Below are positions 55,839-64,000 of a stretch of 64,000 bases of DNA, piece after piece. The number at the start of each line of letters is the position of its first letter. The stretch's first letter is position 1. The position numbers and the translations under genes are program-made. The notes below the pieces were generated by a model, which worked only from the letters and a program-made list of their open reading frames with translations, was not told the origin of the DNA and did no database searches. This stretch comes from Terriglobia bacterium (GTDB lineage: Bacteria; Acidobacteriota; Terriglobia; JAJPHL01): the NCBI GenBank assembly GCA_021325275.1, contig JAJPHL010000041.1:1-64000 (forward strand), written 5' to 3'.

Positions 55839-56012
55839 ATGGACAAGCGTTGGGAAGAAATCGCCCACAACATCGAGAAAGAGATGAAGAAGGCGGTCAA
55901 GTACGTCGACGAGCAGTTGGTGCCGGCCACGCGCAAGGAAGCGAACGTTTTCCTGAAGCGCGCGGCGAAGGAACTCGAGAAACTCGCCGAAAAGCTTGAC
56001 GACAAAAAGTGA
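55839..56012 (+). CDS. Small helical protein coupled to rlpA
   Basis: A 57-residue, Lys/Glu-rich protein predicted to be a single amphipathic coiled coil: [20 protein letters not shown] followed by [25 protein letters not shown] precedes ATG 55839, which is better placed than the upstream start at 55770. Its stop and the rlpA start overlap as TGATG, so both are translated together. The family is not recognised. A link to the envelope is suggested by the neighbour only. Confidence 0.75.
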   Translation: MDKRWEEIAHNIEKEMKKAVKYVDEQLVPATRKEANVFLKRAAKELEKLAEKLDDKK

Positions 56013-56824
56013 TGTCGCGCGCCGCTGCCGCTTCGTTCGCACGCTTGACGCACGCGCTCGGGTGCGCCGCGCTGATCGTGTCGGCCACGGCGTGCTCGCA
56101 TAAAACGACGGCGCGCAATTATCCTCCTCCTCCGCCGGCGACCGCCGCGCGTCCGGGGCATCCCGCCACGGCGGCATCTGGTTCCGGCAGCGCCGCGGCG
56201 AAGAACACGCCGCCGGGCGTTGTTCCCACGATTTCCGATTTATACGGATACGCCAGTTGGTACGGCTATCCCTACCACGGCCGCAAGACGGCCAGCGGCG
56301 AGGTCTACGACATGTATCAGATGACGGCCGCGCACAAGACGCTGCCGCTGGGATCGCTGGTGCGCGTGACGAATCAAGACAACGGACGCGAAGTGGAAGT
56401 GCGCATCAACGATCGCGGGCCGTTTGTGGAAGGCCGCGTCATCGACTTGTCGTACGCCGCGGCCAAGGAAATCCAGATGGTGGGGCCGGGTGTTGCGCTC
56501 GTGAAATTGTCGGTGCTGGAGACCATCAATCGTCCTCCCGCACCGCGAGCGCCCGTGGTTCTTGCCGCGGCGGTTTCACCCGCGCCGGCAACCGGCACCG
56601 GCAACCAGCGTTTTGCGGTTCAAGTCGGCGCGTTCCGCGAAAAAGAAAACGCCGACCGTTTCCAATCCGATCTTCTGCATCGCTACAAGCCGGTCGCGGT
56701 CGTGCAGTCGGGCGACTTCTTCAAGGTTTTCGTCGGCGCGGAAACGTCTGAAGCGGCCGCGCAAACCCTGGTGGCATTGCTGCGCCGGGAACGGATCGTG
56801 GGATCGATTGTTCTGCTGCCCTAG
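56012..56824 (+). CDS. rlpA: RlpA-type septal ring lytic transglycosylase with SPOR domain
   Basis: A 270-residue exported protein. A hydrophobic start ending SATAC suggests a lipoprotein, though the lipobox is not perfect. A Pro/Ala linker precedes the double-psi beta-barrel (about 78-170) with [37 protein letters not shown] and [18 protein letters not shown], including the acid of NDRGP used in cleavage of stripped peptidoglycan. A C-terminal SPOR domain (about 195-270, [17 protein letters not shown]) targets division-site glycans. ATG 56012 is chosen for its TGATG overlap; GTG 56009 is possible. Confidence 0.93.
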   Translation: MSRAAAASFARLTHALGCAALIVSATACSHKTTARNYPPPPPATAARPGHPATAASGSGSAAAKNTPPGVVPTISDLYGYASWYGYPYHGRKTASGEVYDMYQMTAAHKTLPLGSLVRVTNQDNGREVEVRINDRGPFVEGRVIDLSYAAAKEIQMVGPGVALVKLSVLETINRPPAPRAPVVLAAAVSPAPATGTGNQRFAVQVGAFREKENADRFQSDLLHRYKPVAVVQSGDFFKVFVGAETSEAAAQTLVALLRRERIVGSIVLLP

Positions 56825-56840
56825 AGGTCGCTGAAAATAT

Positions 56841-56864
56841 GGACAGGGCCCGGATGCCTGTCCT
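56841..56864. repeat. Short palindrome GGACAGG...CCTGTCC
   Basis: GGACAGGGCCCGGATGCCTG followed by TCC. A less perfect member of the family at 36148 and 39814. It lies after rlpA. Confidence 0.6.
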
Positions 56865-56933
56865 ACGTAAGATTCGTTGCATTTACCCGGCAAACAACAC
56901 ATACTGTGGCAACTGTTCGGAGGGCTCACCGAA

Positions 56934-58706
56934 ATGAAGAAGCGTTGGATCGTTCTGATCATTGTGTTGCTGGTCGTCGCGGCCATCCCCGCGTTCACCA
57001 TTTTTGCGCTGCCGAAAATCCAAGCACTGCGCGTCGACGTTCCATCGGAATACCACGATCCCGGCCCGCCGATCCCGTTGCCCCAAGGCTGGAGCGACGC
57101 GCAGCGCCTGGCGTTCCACTACACGGCGCAAGGCACGCAGATCATGCCGTACACGTGGTTCATGGCGCTCGAACAGCCGTGCTGGACGTTGTGGTGCGGC
57201 AAGTTTGCCGATCAGGAATATCTCGGGCGCTTCGGATTCCTCGCCGGACAAAAAGATGCGCGCTGGAATCCCGACGGACTCCCCGTGGGCTTCGCCAAAG
57301 ACACCAAATTCCGCAACCCGATCACCGGCAGCAGCCAGCCCGTCGTGGGATTCAACTGCGCCGCGTGTCACACCGGCGAACTTCAGTATCAAGGGAAGGC
57401 CGTGCGCATCGAAGGCGGTCCGGCGATGACCAATCTCGGCGAGTTCTTGAAGGCCATCGGCGACGCCCTGATCATGACCGATTTCATGCCATTGCGTTAC
57501 TCGCGCTTCGAGCGCGACGTGCTGGGACCGGACGCCACGCCCGCCGACAAGAACGCGCTGCGCCAGGAATTCTCGGCGTTCCTGAAGGGCTCCGTCAACG
57601 AAGTGAATCAAGGAAATTCCCGCGGCGTCTACAACACAACCGAAGGCTTCGGCCGCACCGACGCCTTGGCGCGCATCGGCAACATCGTCTTCGCGCTGGA
57701 CATGGACAATTGGAATAATCTCGCGCCCACCAACGCGCCGGTGCGATTTCCGCAAGTGTGGGATGCATCGTGGTTCACTTGGGTCCAGTACAACGCGTCG
57801 ATCTCGAATCCGATGGCGCGCAATGTCGGCGAGGCGTTGGGCGTGAAAGCGGTGGCGAAACTGGGCGGTTGTTGCGCCGCGAAACTGCAAAGCACGGTTC
57901 GCTTCGAGGACCTTTGGGCGCTCGAAAAACTGCTTTCCGGTCCCGCGCCGTACGAGGGATTGCATTCGCCGAAGTGGCCGGATGCGTTTCCGCCGTACGA
58001 CAAAGCGAAAGCCGAGCAGGGCAGCAAGATTTATCACGAGATCTGTCTCCACTGTCATTTGCCTCCGCCGAATGAACTGCAAGACGATCTCAAGGGCAAG
58101 CATCAATATTGGGTGATGCGCGACGGCACGCATCCCTACTTGAACGTGAAGGACATTCCTCTCGAAGCGATCGGAACCGATCCGAACCAGGCGCTCGATT
58201 TCTACAATCGCACCGCCGATTCCGGCGACTTGAAGAAGGGATGCCTCACCGCCGCCGACGGACTCGACTACGTCGGCAAGGCGATGTCGCTGAATTTTTA
58301 CAACGAGCAAAAATTCCCACCGGCCGTCCAGCGTGAATGGAGCGGATTCCAAGATCCCATGGCCGTGGGAATTCGCGCGACGAAGTCCTATCGCCCGCGG
58401 CCGCTCAACGGCGTTTGGGCGCTGGGAACGTACCTGCACAACGGATCGGTGCCGAACATTTTCCTGCTGCTGGGACCGGCCGGCGAGCGTCCCGACCATT
58501 TCTACACCGGCAGCAAGAAATACGATCCCGTGAATCTGGGCTACGAGTACACGGAATTTCCGGGCGCCTTCCTCTACAAGACCTCGGCGACGGGAAGCGG
58601 CAATCGCGGCCATGAGTTTTCCGACACGCCGGGACCCGGCGTGATCGGCCGCGCGCTGTCGAAGGATGAACGTTACGCGGTGATTGAGTACTTGAAGTCA
58701 CTGTAG
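56934..58706 (+). CDS. Membrane-anchored dihaem cytochrome c, RoxA-like
   Basis: A 590-residue protein with an N-terminal anchor or signal (MKKRWIVLIIVLLVVAAIPA). Two c-type haem sites are present, FNCAACHTGELQYQG (about residue 145) and EICLHCHLPPPNE (about 370). The C-terminal YRPRPLNGVWALGTYLHNGS with VPNIF is typical of the dihaem peroxidase-like group that includes the rubber oxygenase RoxA. It should be periplasmic and could oxidise an organic polymer or peroxide. The RoxA function itself is not shown. GGAGGG precedes ATG 56934. Confidence 0.85.
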   Translation: MKKRWIVLIIVLLVVAAIPAFTIFALPKIQALRVDVPSEYHDPGPPIPLPQGWSDAQRLAFHYTAQGTQIMPYTWFMALEQPCWTLWCGKFADQEYLGRFGFLAGQKDARWNPDGLPVGFAKDTKFRNPITGSSQPVVGFNCAACHTGELQYQGKAVRIEGGPAMTNLGEFLKAIGDALIMTDFMPLRYSRFERDVLGPDATPADKNALRQEFSAFLKGSVNEVNQGNSRGVYNTTEGFGRTDALARIGNIVFALDMDNWNNLAPTNAPVRFPQVWDASWFTWVQYNASISNPMARNVGEALGVKAVAKLGGCCAAKLQSTVRFEDLWALEKLLSGPAPYEGLHSPKWPDAFPPYDKAKAEQGSKIYHEICLHCHLPPPNELQDDLKGKHQYWVMRDGTHPYLNVKDIPLEAIGTDPNQALDFYNRTADSGDLKKGCLTAADGLDYVGKAMSLNFYNEQKFPPAVQREWSGFQDPMAVGIRATKSYRPRPLNGVWALGTYLHNGSVPNIFLLLGPAGERPDHFYTGSKKYDPVNLGYEYTEFPGAFLYKTSATGSGNRGHEFSDTPGPGVIGRALSKDERYAVIEYLKSL

Positions 58707-58722
58707 AGGAAAACAAGCTACC

Positions 58723-58758
58723 TGGTTTCTCTCGGTGTTCTCGGTGTCTCGGTGGCGA
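58723..58758. repeat. Half-site of the CACCGAGAA word family
   Basis: GGTTTCTCTCGGTGTTCTCG with GTGTCTCGGTGGC equals one arm of the hairpin at 30730-30801, without the other arm. It lies between the cytochrome and kinase genes. Confidence 0.7.
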
Positions 58759-58798
58759 CGATTTGTCGGGTTCTTTGTTAGACTGGACCTTCGGGAAA

Positions 58799-60973
58799 AT
58801 GATCGGCGAAACAATTTCTCACTTTCGCGTGGTGCGCAAACTCGGCGCGGGCGCCATGGGCGTGGTGTACGCAGCCGAAGACTTGCAACTCGGCCGGTCG
58901 GTGGCGTTGAAGTTTCTCTCCGGCGATCTGGCCGGCGAGGAAAAGGCGTTGGCCCGTTTTCGCCGCGAGGCGCGCGCGGCGTCCGTCTTGAATCATCCCA
59001 ACATTTGCACGCTGTACGGATTGGAAGAGCACGAGGGCAAGCCGTTCATGATCCTCGAAATGCTGGAAGGCGATACGCTCGCGAATTGCCTGGCCGCCGG
59101 ATCGAAAGAAGATCCGCTCGGGCTGGCGCTGCAAGTAGCCAGCGCGCTCGAAGCGGCGCACGCCAAGGGAATCGTGCATCGCGACATCAAACCGTCGAAC
59201 ATTTTCATCACCACCTCGGGCACGGCGAAGGTTCTGGATTTCGGCGTGGCCAAGACGCTGACGCACAATTCCGCGTCGACCACCATCGGCGCGAATCTCA
59301 CGAAATCCGGCATGGTCGTGGGCAGCTTGAAGTACATGTCGCCGGAGCAAGCCCGCGGCGAAGAGGTCGATGGACGTTCCGACATTTATTCATTTGGCTT
59401 GGTGCTGGCGGAGATTTCGACGCAGGCGTCGCCGCTGCAAAAAATCGCGGCGCGCTGCATGGAATGGGACCGCAACTTGCGCTACCAAACCGCCTCCGAC
59501 CTGCGCGCGGACCTGGAACGATTGAAGCGCGACGTTTCCGGCACGGAAACAGGCACGGGAACGCGTACGCGGCGGGCGGCGCGTCCGCGCCCGTCGAAGC
59601 GCGATCCGGAATCGCTGGCCGTGCTGCCGTTCGTGAACACCGGCGGCGATCCCGATGTCGAGTACTTAAGCGAAGGCATCACCGACACGCTGATCAATAA
59701 CATCGCGCAACTGCGGAAAATCCGCGTGGTGCCAAGGAGCCTGGCGTTTCGCTTCAAGGGCGCGGAGATCGATCCGCAATCGGCGGGGCGCGAGTTCAAC
59801 GTGGACGTGGTGCTCTCGGGCCGCGTGACGCTGCGCGGCGAAACGTTGGTGGTGGGCACGGAGCTGCTCGACGTCGCGCAATCGTCGCAGATCGGCGGCG
59901 CGATGTACAACCGCAAGCTCGACGATATTTTCACGATCCAAGAGGAAATCGCGAAGCAAATCTTCGACAAGCTGAAGATGCAGCTTTCCGGCGACGAGAA
60001 AAAGCGCGTCAACAAGCGCCCCACCGAAAACAAAGAGGCGTATCAGCTTTACTTGCGCGGCGTCTACTTTTTGAATCGCTGGTCGCCGGAGGATTTGCGG
60101 CGATCCGTCGACTATTGCATGCAGGCGGTGGCCGTCGATCCCGGCTACGCGCCGGCCTACGCGATTCTGGCGATGGCATATTGCATGTTGGGCGTGTACG
60201 TTTTCGCTCCCGCCAACGAGGTGTTTCCGAAAGGCAAGGCCGCGGCGTTGCGCGCCATGGAACTCGATCAATCGCTGCCGGAAGCGCACGGCGCGCTGGC
60301 CACGGCGCGACTTTTTTATGACTGGGATTGGGCGGGCGGGGAAGAAGCGTGCCGCCGCGCGCTGGATTTGAACGACGATTACGCGGTGGGCCATCAAGTG
60401 ATGGCCGTCTGCAAGCTGGTCAACGGGAAAATGGACGACGCGCTCGTTGAAGAGCGCCGCGCCTTGGAACTCGATCCCGTTTCTCCGGCCATGAATCTGG
60501 TGATGGGCTTGAATCTGTTTTTCGCGCGACGCTGGGACGAAGCCGCCGAGCAGTTGCGCCACGCGGTGGAGATCAGTCCCAGTCCGCGGGCCATGATTCT
60601 GCAGGCGTGGTCGTTGGCGCACGCCGGACGTGCCGAAGCGCTGGCCGTGCAAGGCAAGCTGAACGCGATGTCGCGGGGCGCGCGGATGCGGATCATCGAA
60701 GGTTACACGCTCGCGGTGTTGGGGAAATCGGCGGAAGCCCGCGCGATTTTCGACGAAGTAATGAAAGCGCCGCCGAGCGATCACCATTCGGTCTACAATC
60801 TCGCGGGACTCGCCGCGATGGTCGGGCAGAACGACGCGGCGTTTGCGTTGCTCGAAAAAGTGTACGAGGAGCGCTTCGCGCAAATGCTCTACCTGAAGGT
60901 TTTTCCGATCTTCGAGCGCTTGCACGGCGATCCGCGCTTCACCGACCTAGCGTGGCGCGTAGGACTTCCCTGA
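58799..60973 (+). CDS. Ser/Thr protein kinase with TolB-like and TPR regions, kinase lobe shortened
   Basis: A 724-residue protein. The kinase part (about 1-255) has KLGAGAMGVVYAAED, Lys in SVALKFLSG, HRDIKPSNIFI, DFGVAK and YMSPEQARGEEVDGRSDIYS. After FGLVLAEISTQA it jumps to SPLQKIAARCMEWDRNLRYQ, lacking about 35-40 residues that normally carry the P-F and Pro-rich substrate-binding segment. A TolB/FlgO-like domain (about 275-415, AVLPFVNTGGDPDVEYLSEG) and TPRs (about 420-720) follow, with no membrane segment. This architecture is typical of Acidobacteriota. Confidence 0.88.
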   Translation: MIGETISHFRVVRKLGAGAMGVVYAAEDLQLGRSVALKFLSGDLAGEEKALARFRREARAASVLNHPNICTLYGLEEHEGKPFMILEMLEGDTLANCLAAGSKEDPLGLALQVASALEAAHAKGIVHRDIKPSNIFITTSGTAKVLDFGVAKTLTHNSASTTIGANLTKSGMVVGSLKYMSPEQARGEEVDGRSDIYSFGLVLAEISTQASPLQKIAARCMEWDRNLRYQTASDLRADLERLKRDVSGTETGTGTRTRRAARPRPSKRDPESLAVLPFVNTGGDPDVEYLSEGITDTLINNIAQLRKIRVVPRSLAFRFKGAEIDPQSAGREFNVDVVLSGRVTLRGETLVVGTELLDVAQSSQIGGAMYNRKLDDIFTIQEEIAKQIFDKLKMQLSGDEKKRVNKRPTENKEAYQLYLRGVYFLNRWSPEDLRRSVDYCMQAVAVDPGYAPAYAILAMAYCMLGVYVFAPANEVFPKGKAAALRAMELDQSLPEAHGALATARLFYDWDWAGGEEACRRALDLNDDYAVGHQVMAVCKLVNGKMDDALVEERRALELDPVSPAMNLVMGLNLFFARRWDEAAEQLRHAVEISPSPRAMILQAWSLAHAGRAEALAVQGKLNAMSRGARMRIIEGYTLAVLGKSAEARAIFDEVMKAPPSDHHSVYNLAGLAAMVGQNDAAFALLEKVYEERFAQMLYLKVFPIFERLHGDPRFTDLAWRVGLP

Positions 60974-61142
60974 AAAGCTGTACCCGGAAGGTCCTGTACG
61001 TCCTGCATCCTGTTTCCTTTTGACACGCCCGCCACGCAAGATTTTTCCGCAGGCGCGTGCAAACTCTTCCAAACAAATACTTGCGGCCTGCTGCAACGTG
61101 TGGCGGAAAAATTGCATCTAACGCATGCAAGGGAGCTGTCTG

Positions 61143-61334
61143 ATGTCATACATTGATACACACCCGATGTCACACGACGCCTGCGCACATGATGCTTGGT
61201 ATTGCCGCGAATGCTCCGAGATTCGCCAACTCGATTGCCACGGCCGCTGCGAGGTTTGCGGTTCCGATTCCGTGATTCCCGCCGCGCTCGTCGAGATTTC
61301 GCAGTCGCCAACGCGTGTTCGACCCGCCGCGTAA
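61143..61334 (+). CDS. Small zinc-ribbon-like protein
   Basis: A 63-residue protein with two Cys-x2-Cys pairs, in WYCRECSEIRQLDCHGRCEVCGSD, given here as YCRECSE and RCEVCGSD, which probably bind one zinc. It is also His-rich at the start (MSYIDTHPMSHDACAHDAW). GGGAG lies upstream of ATG 61143; an in-frame ATG at 61125 is possible. The family is not recognised, and no operon partner is close. Confidence 0.65.
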   Translation: MSYIDTHPMSHDACAHDAWYCRECSEIRQLDCHGRCEVCGSDSVIPAALVEISQSPTRVRPAA

Positions 61335-61418
61335 CTCATCAGAACATTGGTAGTGGCTCGATTTGAATTCCGATCACAGGACTTGCGGAAATCGAACCCT
61401 TGCGCGTAGGTATGTTTT

Positions 61419-61668
61419 GTATCAGGGCACGGCTTCAGCCGTGCCGCCAGCAGGGGCTTGTTCCTCGGGCTTTAGCCCCTGCGGCCTTCCACTTGGCAAG
61501 CTTGCGGATCAGCCGTTGTTTGCGGGGGCTAAAGCCCACTATTTGCAAACGTCTGGGTCGGCACGGCTGAAGCCGTGCGCTGATACAAAAAAGAGATACA
61601 AAACGGCTGCGCAGCCGATTGGCTCACAGTTGCACAGCGATCGAATTCAAATTGAGCCACGACCGACC
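61419..61668. repeat. Palindromic element related to the RAYT outer border
   Basis: TATCAGGGCACGGCTTCAGC with CGTGCC on the left is mirrored by GGCACGGCTGAAGCCGTGCG with CTGATA. Inner hairpins (GGGCTTTAGCCCCTGC, GGGGGCTAAAGCCC) lie between. The right flank CGATTGGCTCACAGTTGCAC and ATCGAATTCAAATTGAGCCA matches 985-1030 beside the first RAYT locus. No transposase is inside. It fills most of the 384-nt gap 61335-61718. Confidence 0.85.
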
Positions 61669-61718
61669 GTTCGGCCACTGGACGAAACGCCTGTTTCCGA
61701 ATATCCTAGTGTCTCCTC

Positions 61719-62075
61719 ATGGATCTCTTTGTCGATCTCTCCGGCGGCATTCCGCTTGTGCGCATCGCCGGCGACCTTCGCCTGTGGGGCAAGCAGGATG
61801 TCGCCGACCAAATGCGCGAAAGCGTGCATTCGCTGATCACCGCGGGCCACAAGCGCGTGGTGATGAACTTGTCCGGCGTGCGGCGAATCGATAGCCGCGG
61901 CATCGGCTGCTTGGCGCGCATCCACGCGACGGCGACGTCGAGCAACGCCGTGATCGGGCTGGTCTTGTCACCGGGCATCGTCAAAGACGCGCTCGATCAA
62001 TTGCACTTCATGAAGATCTATCCAGTGTTTCCGGACGAGGCCGCTGCTGTCGCGGGCTTGCCCAAGCCGAATTAG
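61719..62075 (+). CDS. STAS domain anti-sigma factor antagonist-like protein
   Basis: A 118-residue STAS protein. Strands and helices follow SpoIIAA: PLVRIAGDLRLWGKQDVADQ, RVVMNLSGVRRIDSRGIGCL with the candidate phospho-Ser in DSRGI, and a final helix near AVIGLVLSPGIVKDALDQLH. It ends 4 nt before the MBL hydrolase gene, so both are probably cotranscribed. No partner kinase or phosphatase is in the window. ATG 61719 has no strong Shine-Dalgarno sequence. Confidence 0.88.
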   Translation: MDLFVDLSGGIPLVRIAGDLRLWGKQDVADQMRESVHSLITAGHKRVVMNLSGVRRIDSRGIGCLARIHATATSSNAVIGLVLSPGIVKDALDQLHFMKIYPVFPDEAAAVAGLPKPN

Positions 62076-62079
62076 CTGC

Positions 62080-63078
62080 ATGCGCATCTCCTCTGAACTC
62101 CCACTTTATCGAGTGACTGTGCCGACACCGTTTCCGGTGGGCCCGGTACATCTCTACGTCATCGCGGAGCCGGAACTTACGCTCATCGACAGTGGTCCGC
62201 GCACGCGCGAAGCGCGCGCCGAGCTGAATCGCCTGCTGGCCGCCGACGGTTTCGACCCGGAGAAAATTCGCCGCATCATCCTGACGCATTCGCATCAGGA
62301 TCATTACGGCATGGCCGCCGAGCTCGCGCGGCGCTCCGGAGCGGCGGTGTACGCGCATCCGGTGGAGCACGCCGTGCTTCGCCACGATGCGTCGGTGCGC
62401 CGCTTCATCGATCGCTTGATCGCCGAGAGCGGCACGCCGCCCGACCTGGTGGAGAAAATGCGCCGGATGATTGCGTTTGTCGGAAGCACCACCGAATCCT
62501 TGGACGACGTGCGTTCGATCGACGAGTTGCCGGGCGTGGCGTGCGGCGACGCGCGGCTGGAGTTCGTGCCTCTGCCGGGACACACACCCGGCAGCGTGGG
62601 ATTGTGGGAGCCGCGGCGGAGCATTTTGATCGGCGGTGACGCCGCGATCTCCAACATCACGCCCAATCCCTTTTCCTCACCCGACGCGTCGCAACCGCAC
62701 GGGCGCTTCCGCTCGCTGGCGGAATACTGGGAGACGTTCCGGCGCATCCGCCAACTGAATCCGGCGATCATTCACGCCGGCCACCTGGAGCCGATCACCG
62801 ATTTTCCGGCGTACGAAAAATGGTCGTGGGATTTGCACGTGCGGCGGCAGAACCTGATCGTCGACGCGATTACGGCGGGCGCGCGCACCGTGCACCAGAT
62901 CGCGCTGGCGCTTTTCCCCGAAGTGGTCCCGCAAGGGGCGTTTCTGGCGCTGACGGAGATTCTTTCCCACGTCGATTTGCTCGAGGAAGAAGGCAAGATT
63001 GACGCTTCGTTCGAGAACGGGATTGGCGTGTACCACGTCGCCGCGCCCGCTATGGAGTGCGGAGCTACCCTTTCTTGA
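62080..63078 (+). CDS. MBL fold metallo-hydrolase (glyoxalase II/LACTB2-like)
   Basis: A 332-residue metallo-beta-lactamase fold hydrolase. The binuclear metal motif is ILTHSHQDHYGMAAEL (HxHxDH), with further ligands in PLPGHTPGSVGLWEP, IGGDAAISN and IHAGHLEPI. The C-terminal winged-helix-like part (about 265-332) resembles the LACTB2/SoxH branch, whose members cut thioesters or single-stranded RNA. The substrate cannot be told. It follows the STAS gene by 4 nt and overlaps the convergent diguanylate cyclase gene tail to tail by 14 nt. Confidence 0.9.
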   Translation: MRISSELPLYRVTVPTPFPVGPVHLYVIAEPELTLIDSGPRTREARAELNRLLAADGFDPEKIRRIILTHSHQDHYGMAAELARRSGAAVYAHPVEHAVLRHDASVRRFIDRLIAESGTPPDLVEKMRRMIAFVGSTTESLDDVRSIDELPGVACGDARLEFVPLPGHTPGSVGLWEPRRSILIGGDAAISNITPNPFSSPDASQPHGRFRSLAEYWETFRRIRQLNPAIIHAGHLEPITDFPAYEKWSWDLHVRRQNLIVDAITAGARTVHQIALALFPEVVPQGAFLALTEILSHVDLLEEEGKIDASFENGIGVYHVAAPAMECGATLS

Positions 63079-63991
63079 TCAACTTGCTCAACAGCGATCG
63101 CTTCCGTACGATCACGCGATTCTTTCCGCTGCGCTTCGCTTCATAGAGCGCTTCGTCGGCGCGCGCAACCAAATCTTCGCGCGAATCGTTGGAGTGATAT
63201 TCAGCGACGCCGCAACTCAACGTGAAGCGCAGCGTACTCGGCTCGCCTTGCTTGCGGTATTCGAAGCGCGACTTGGCCACCGCGTCGAGAAACTCAATCA
63301 GCTTGTCGCGCGCCTGATCCACGCGCGTGCCTTCGAGCATCACCACAAATTCCTCTCCACCGTAGCGGCCGCAGAAATCGCCGGGGCGGATCGCGCCGGC
63401 CAGCCGCTCGGCGATGGTTGTGAGCACGCGATCGCCCACCGGATGGCCATGCGTGTCGTTGATTTTCTTGAAATCGTCCACGTCAAGCAGCGCGAGTGAA
63501 AACGCCGCGCCGCGTTTGTAGTGCGTGGCGATCCAGCGGTCGCAGGCGCGATCGAATCCGCCGCGATTCGCGATGCGTGTAAGCGGATCGCGGCTCGCCT
63601 CGTCGCGGGCGCGTTCCAGTTCGAGCGATAGCGATTCGGCGCGCCGCACCAGCCGCGAAAAGGTTTCTTCCTCCCGGCGTTTCTTTTCCGCCACCAGCGT
63701 CTTCAAGCTTTCCACTTCGCCGGCGATGCGCTGCTTGATCTCCCGCAAGTCGCTGATCTCGGCGATTTCAACGAGCCGCTCGGAGGATTCCAAGACCTTG
63801 CTGTGAAAGTCGCCGGCTTCGCGCGCGATTTTCCCCACCGCCTCGCGCAGCACCTCGATCACTTCGCCGATCGCCGCTTCGCGCTCCCGGGCGTGACCAC
63901 GCGCGGCGTCGAAGTACTCGCGGCACGTTTGTAAACACGCGCCGGCGCGTTCTTCCATTTCGCGCCAGTCGCGCGCCGCGGCGATCTTCAT
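63065..63991 (-). CDS. Diguanylate cyclase (GGDEF), 5' end near the window edge
   Basis: At least 308 residues. The N-terminal part (about 1-135) is a long helical or coiled-coil region (EVESLKTLVAEKKRREEE) without membrane segments. The GGDEF domain (about 140-300) has DPLTRIANRGGFDRACDRW, LLDVDDFKKINDTHGHPVGD and the active site RYGGEEFVVML, with the inhibitory-site RxxD (RPGD) five residues before GGEEF. It should make c-di-GMP and be product-inhibited. ATG 63991 is the first start seen, but the frame is open to the window end, so the true start may lie outside. Confidence 0.9.
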   Translation of the reverse strand: MKIAAARDWREMEERAGACLQTCREYFDAARGHAREREAAIGEVIEVLREAVGKIAREAGDFHSKVLESSERLVEIAEISDLREIKQRIAGEVESLKTLVAEKKRREEETFSRLVRRAESLSLELERARDEASRDPLTRIANRGGFDRACDRWIATHYKRGAAFSLALLDVDDFKKINDTHGHPVGDRVLTTIAERLAGAIRPGDFCGRYGGEEFVVMLEGTRVDQARDKLIEFLDAVAKSRFEYRKQGEPSTLRFTLSCGVAEYHSNDSREDLVARADEALYEAKRSGKNRVIVRKRSLLSKLIKKG

Positions 63992-64000
63992 GCGATGCCC

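Noticed and set aside
1-64000. tRNA, rRNA or tmRNA genes
   Set aside because: No cloverleaf with a GTTCRANNC T-loop or other conserved RNA core was found on either strand by eye; a tRNAscan or Infernal run would settle it.

Overview
The window looks like chromosomal DNA from a high-GC, diderm member of Acidobacteriota, most likely of the Solibacter/Bryobacter lineage. The basis is indirect. Two large secreted proteins (12295-14082 and 25174-27624) end in the TIGR03437 C-terminal domain that is abundant in that lineage. There is an lpxB gene for lipid A, a TolB-like/TPR Ser/Thr kinase, and many intergenic hairpins built from short iterated words. No rRNA or tRNA gene was seen.

Layout. 1-1100: a RAYT (IS200-like) transposase inside nested palindromes. 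1149-5560: the conserved rpmH-rnpA-yidD-yidC-jag-mnmE cluster. 5650-10175 (minus strand): ychF and a riboflavin operon transcribed ribE-ribH-ribBA-ribD, with no FMN riboswitch. 10336-16036: sugar epimerase, GNAT, ferredoxin, a TIGR03437 protein, asd, and a small ORF bracketed by two copies of one hairpin. 16190-29386: S9 peptidase, membrane TPR protein, ArsR-SRPBCC pair, an M1-like protein lacking two zinc ligands, lpxB, a lipase-fold protein with Asp in the nucleophile position, a UPF0175/DUF3368 toxin-antitoxin pair and a Tat-exported epimerase. 29400-37300: a broken gene next to a long inverted repeat, then an ECF sigma/anti-sigma unit followed by three LiaF/toastrack-like membrane genes. 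37710-45235: a PAS kinase/LuxR regulator pair, a sugar isomerase with ribulokinase, and DUF2182 with tyrosinase. 45620-46052: an internally deleted RAYT element. 46198-63991: HDOD and EAL-HDOD signalling proteins, MazF-type TA, MATE, M20 dipeptidase, two STAS proteins, a nucleotidyltransferase TA-like pair, rhomboid, RlpA, a RoxA-like dihaem cytochrome, a Ser/Thr kinase, an MBL hydrolase and a diguanylate cyclase.

Three patterns run across the window. (1) At least twelve genes without a Shine-Dalgarno sequence carry a TANNNT hexamer 6-7 nt before the start codon, which predicts widespread leaderless transcription. (2) Intergenic space is dominated by several unrelated hairpin families, each made of a 7-9 nt word repeated in tandem and then mirrored. 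One palindrome family begins exactly at TAA stop codons in three places and seems to supply them. (3) Neighbouring genes are very often coupled by ATGA or GTGA overlaps. These are readings of the sequence by eye; no database search or folding program was run.
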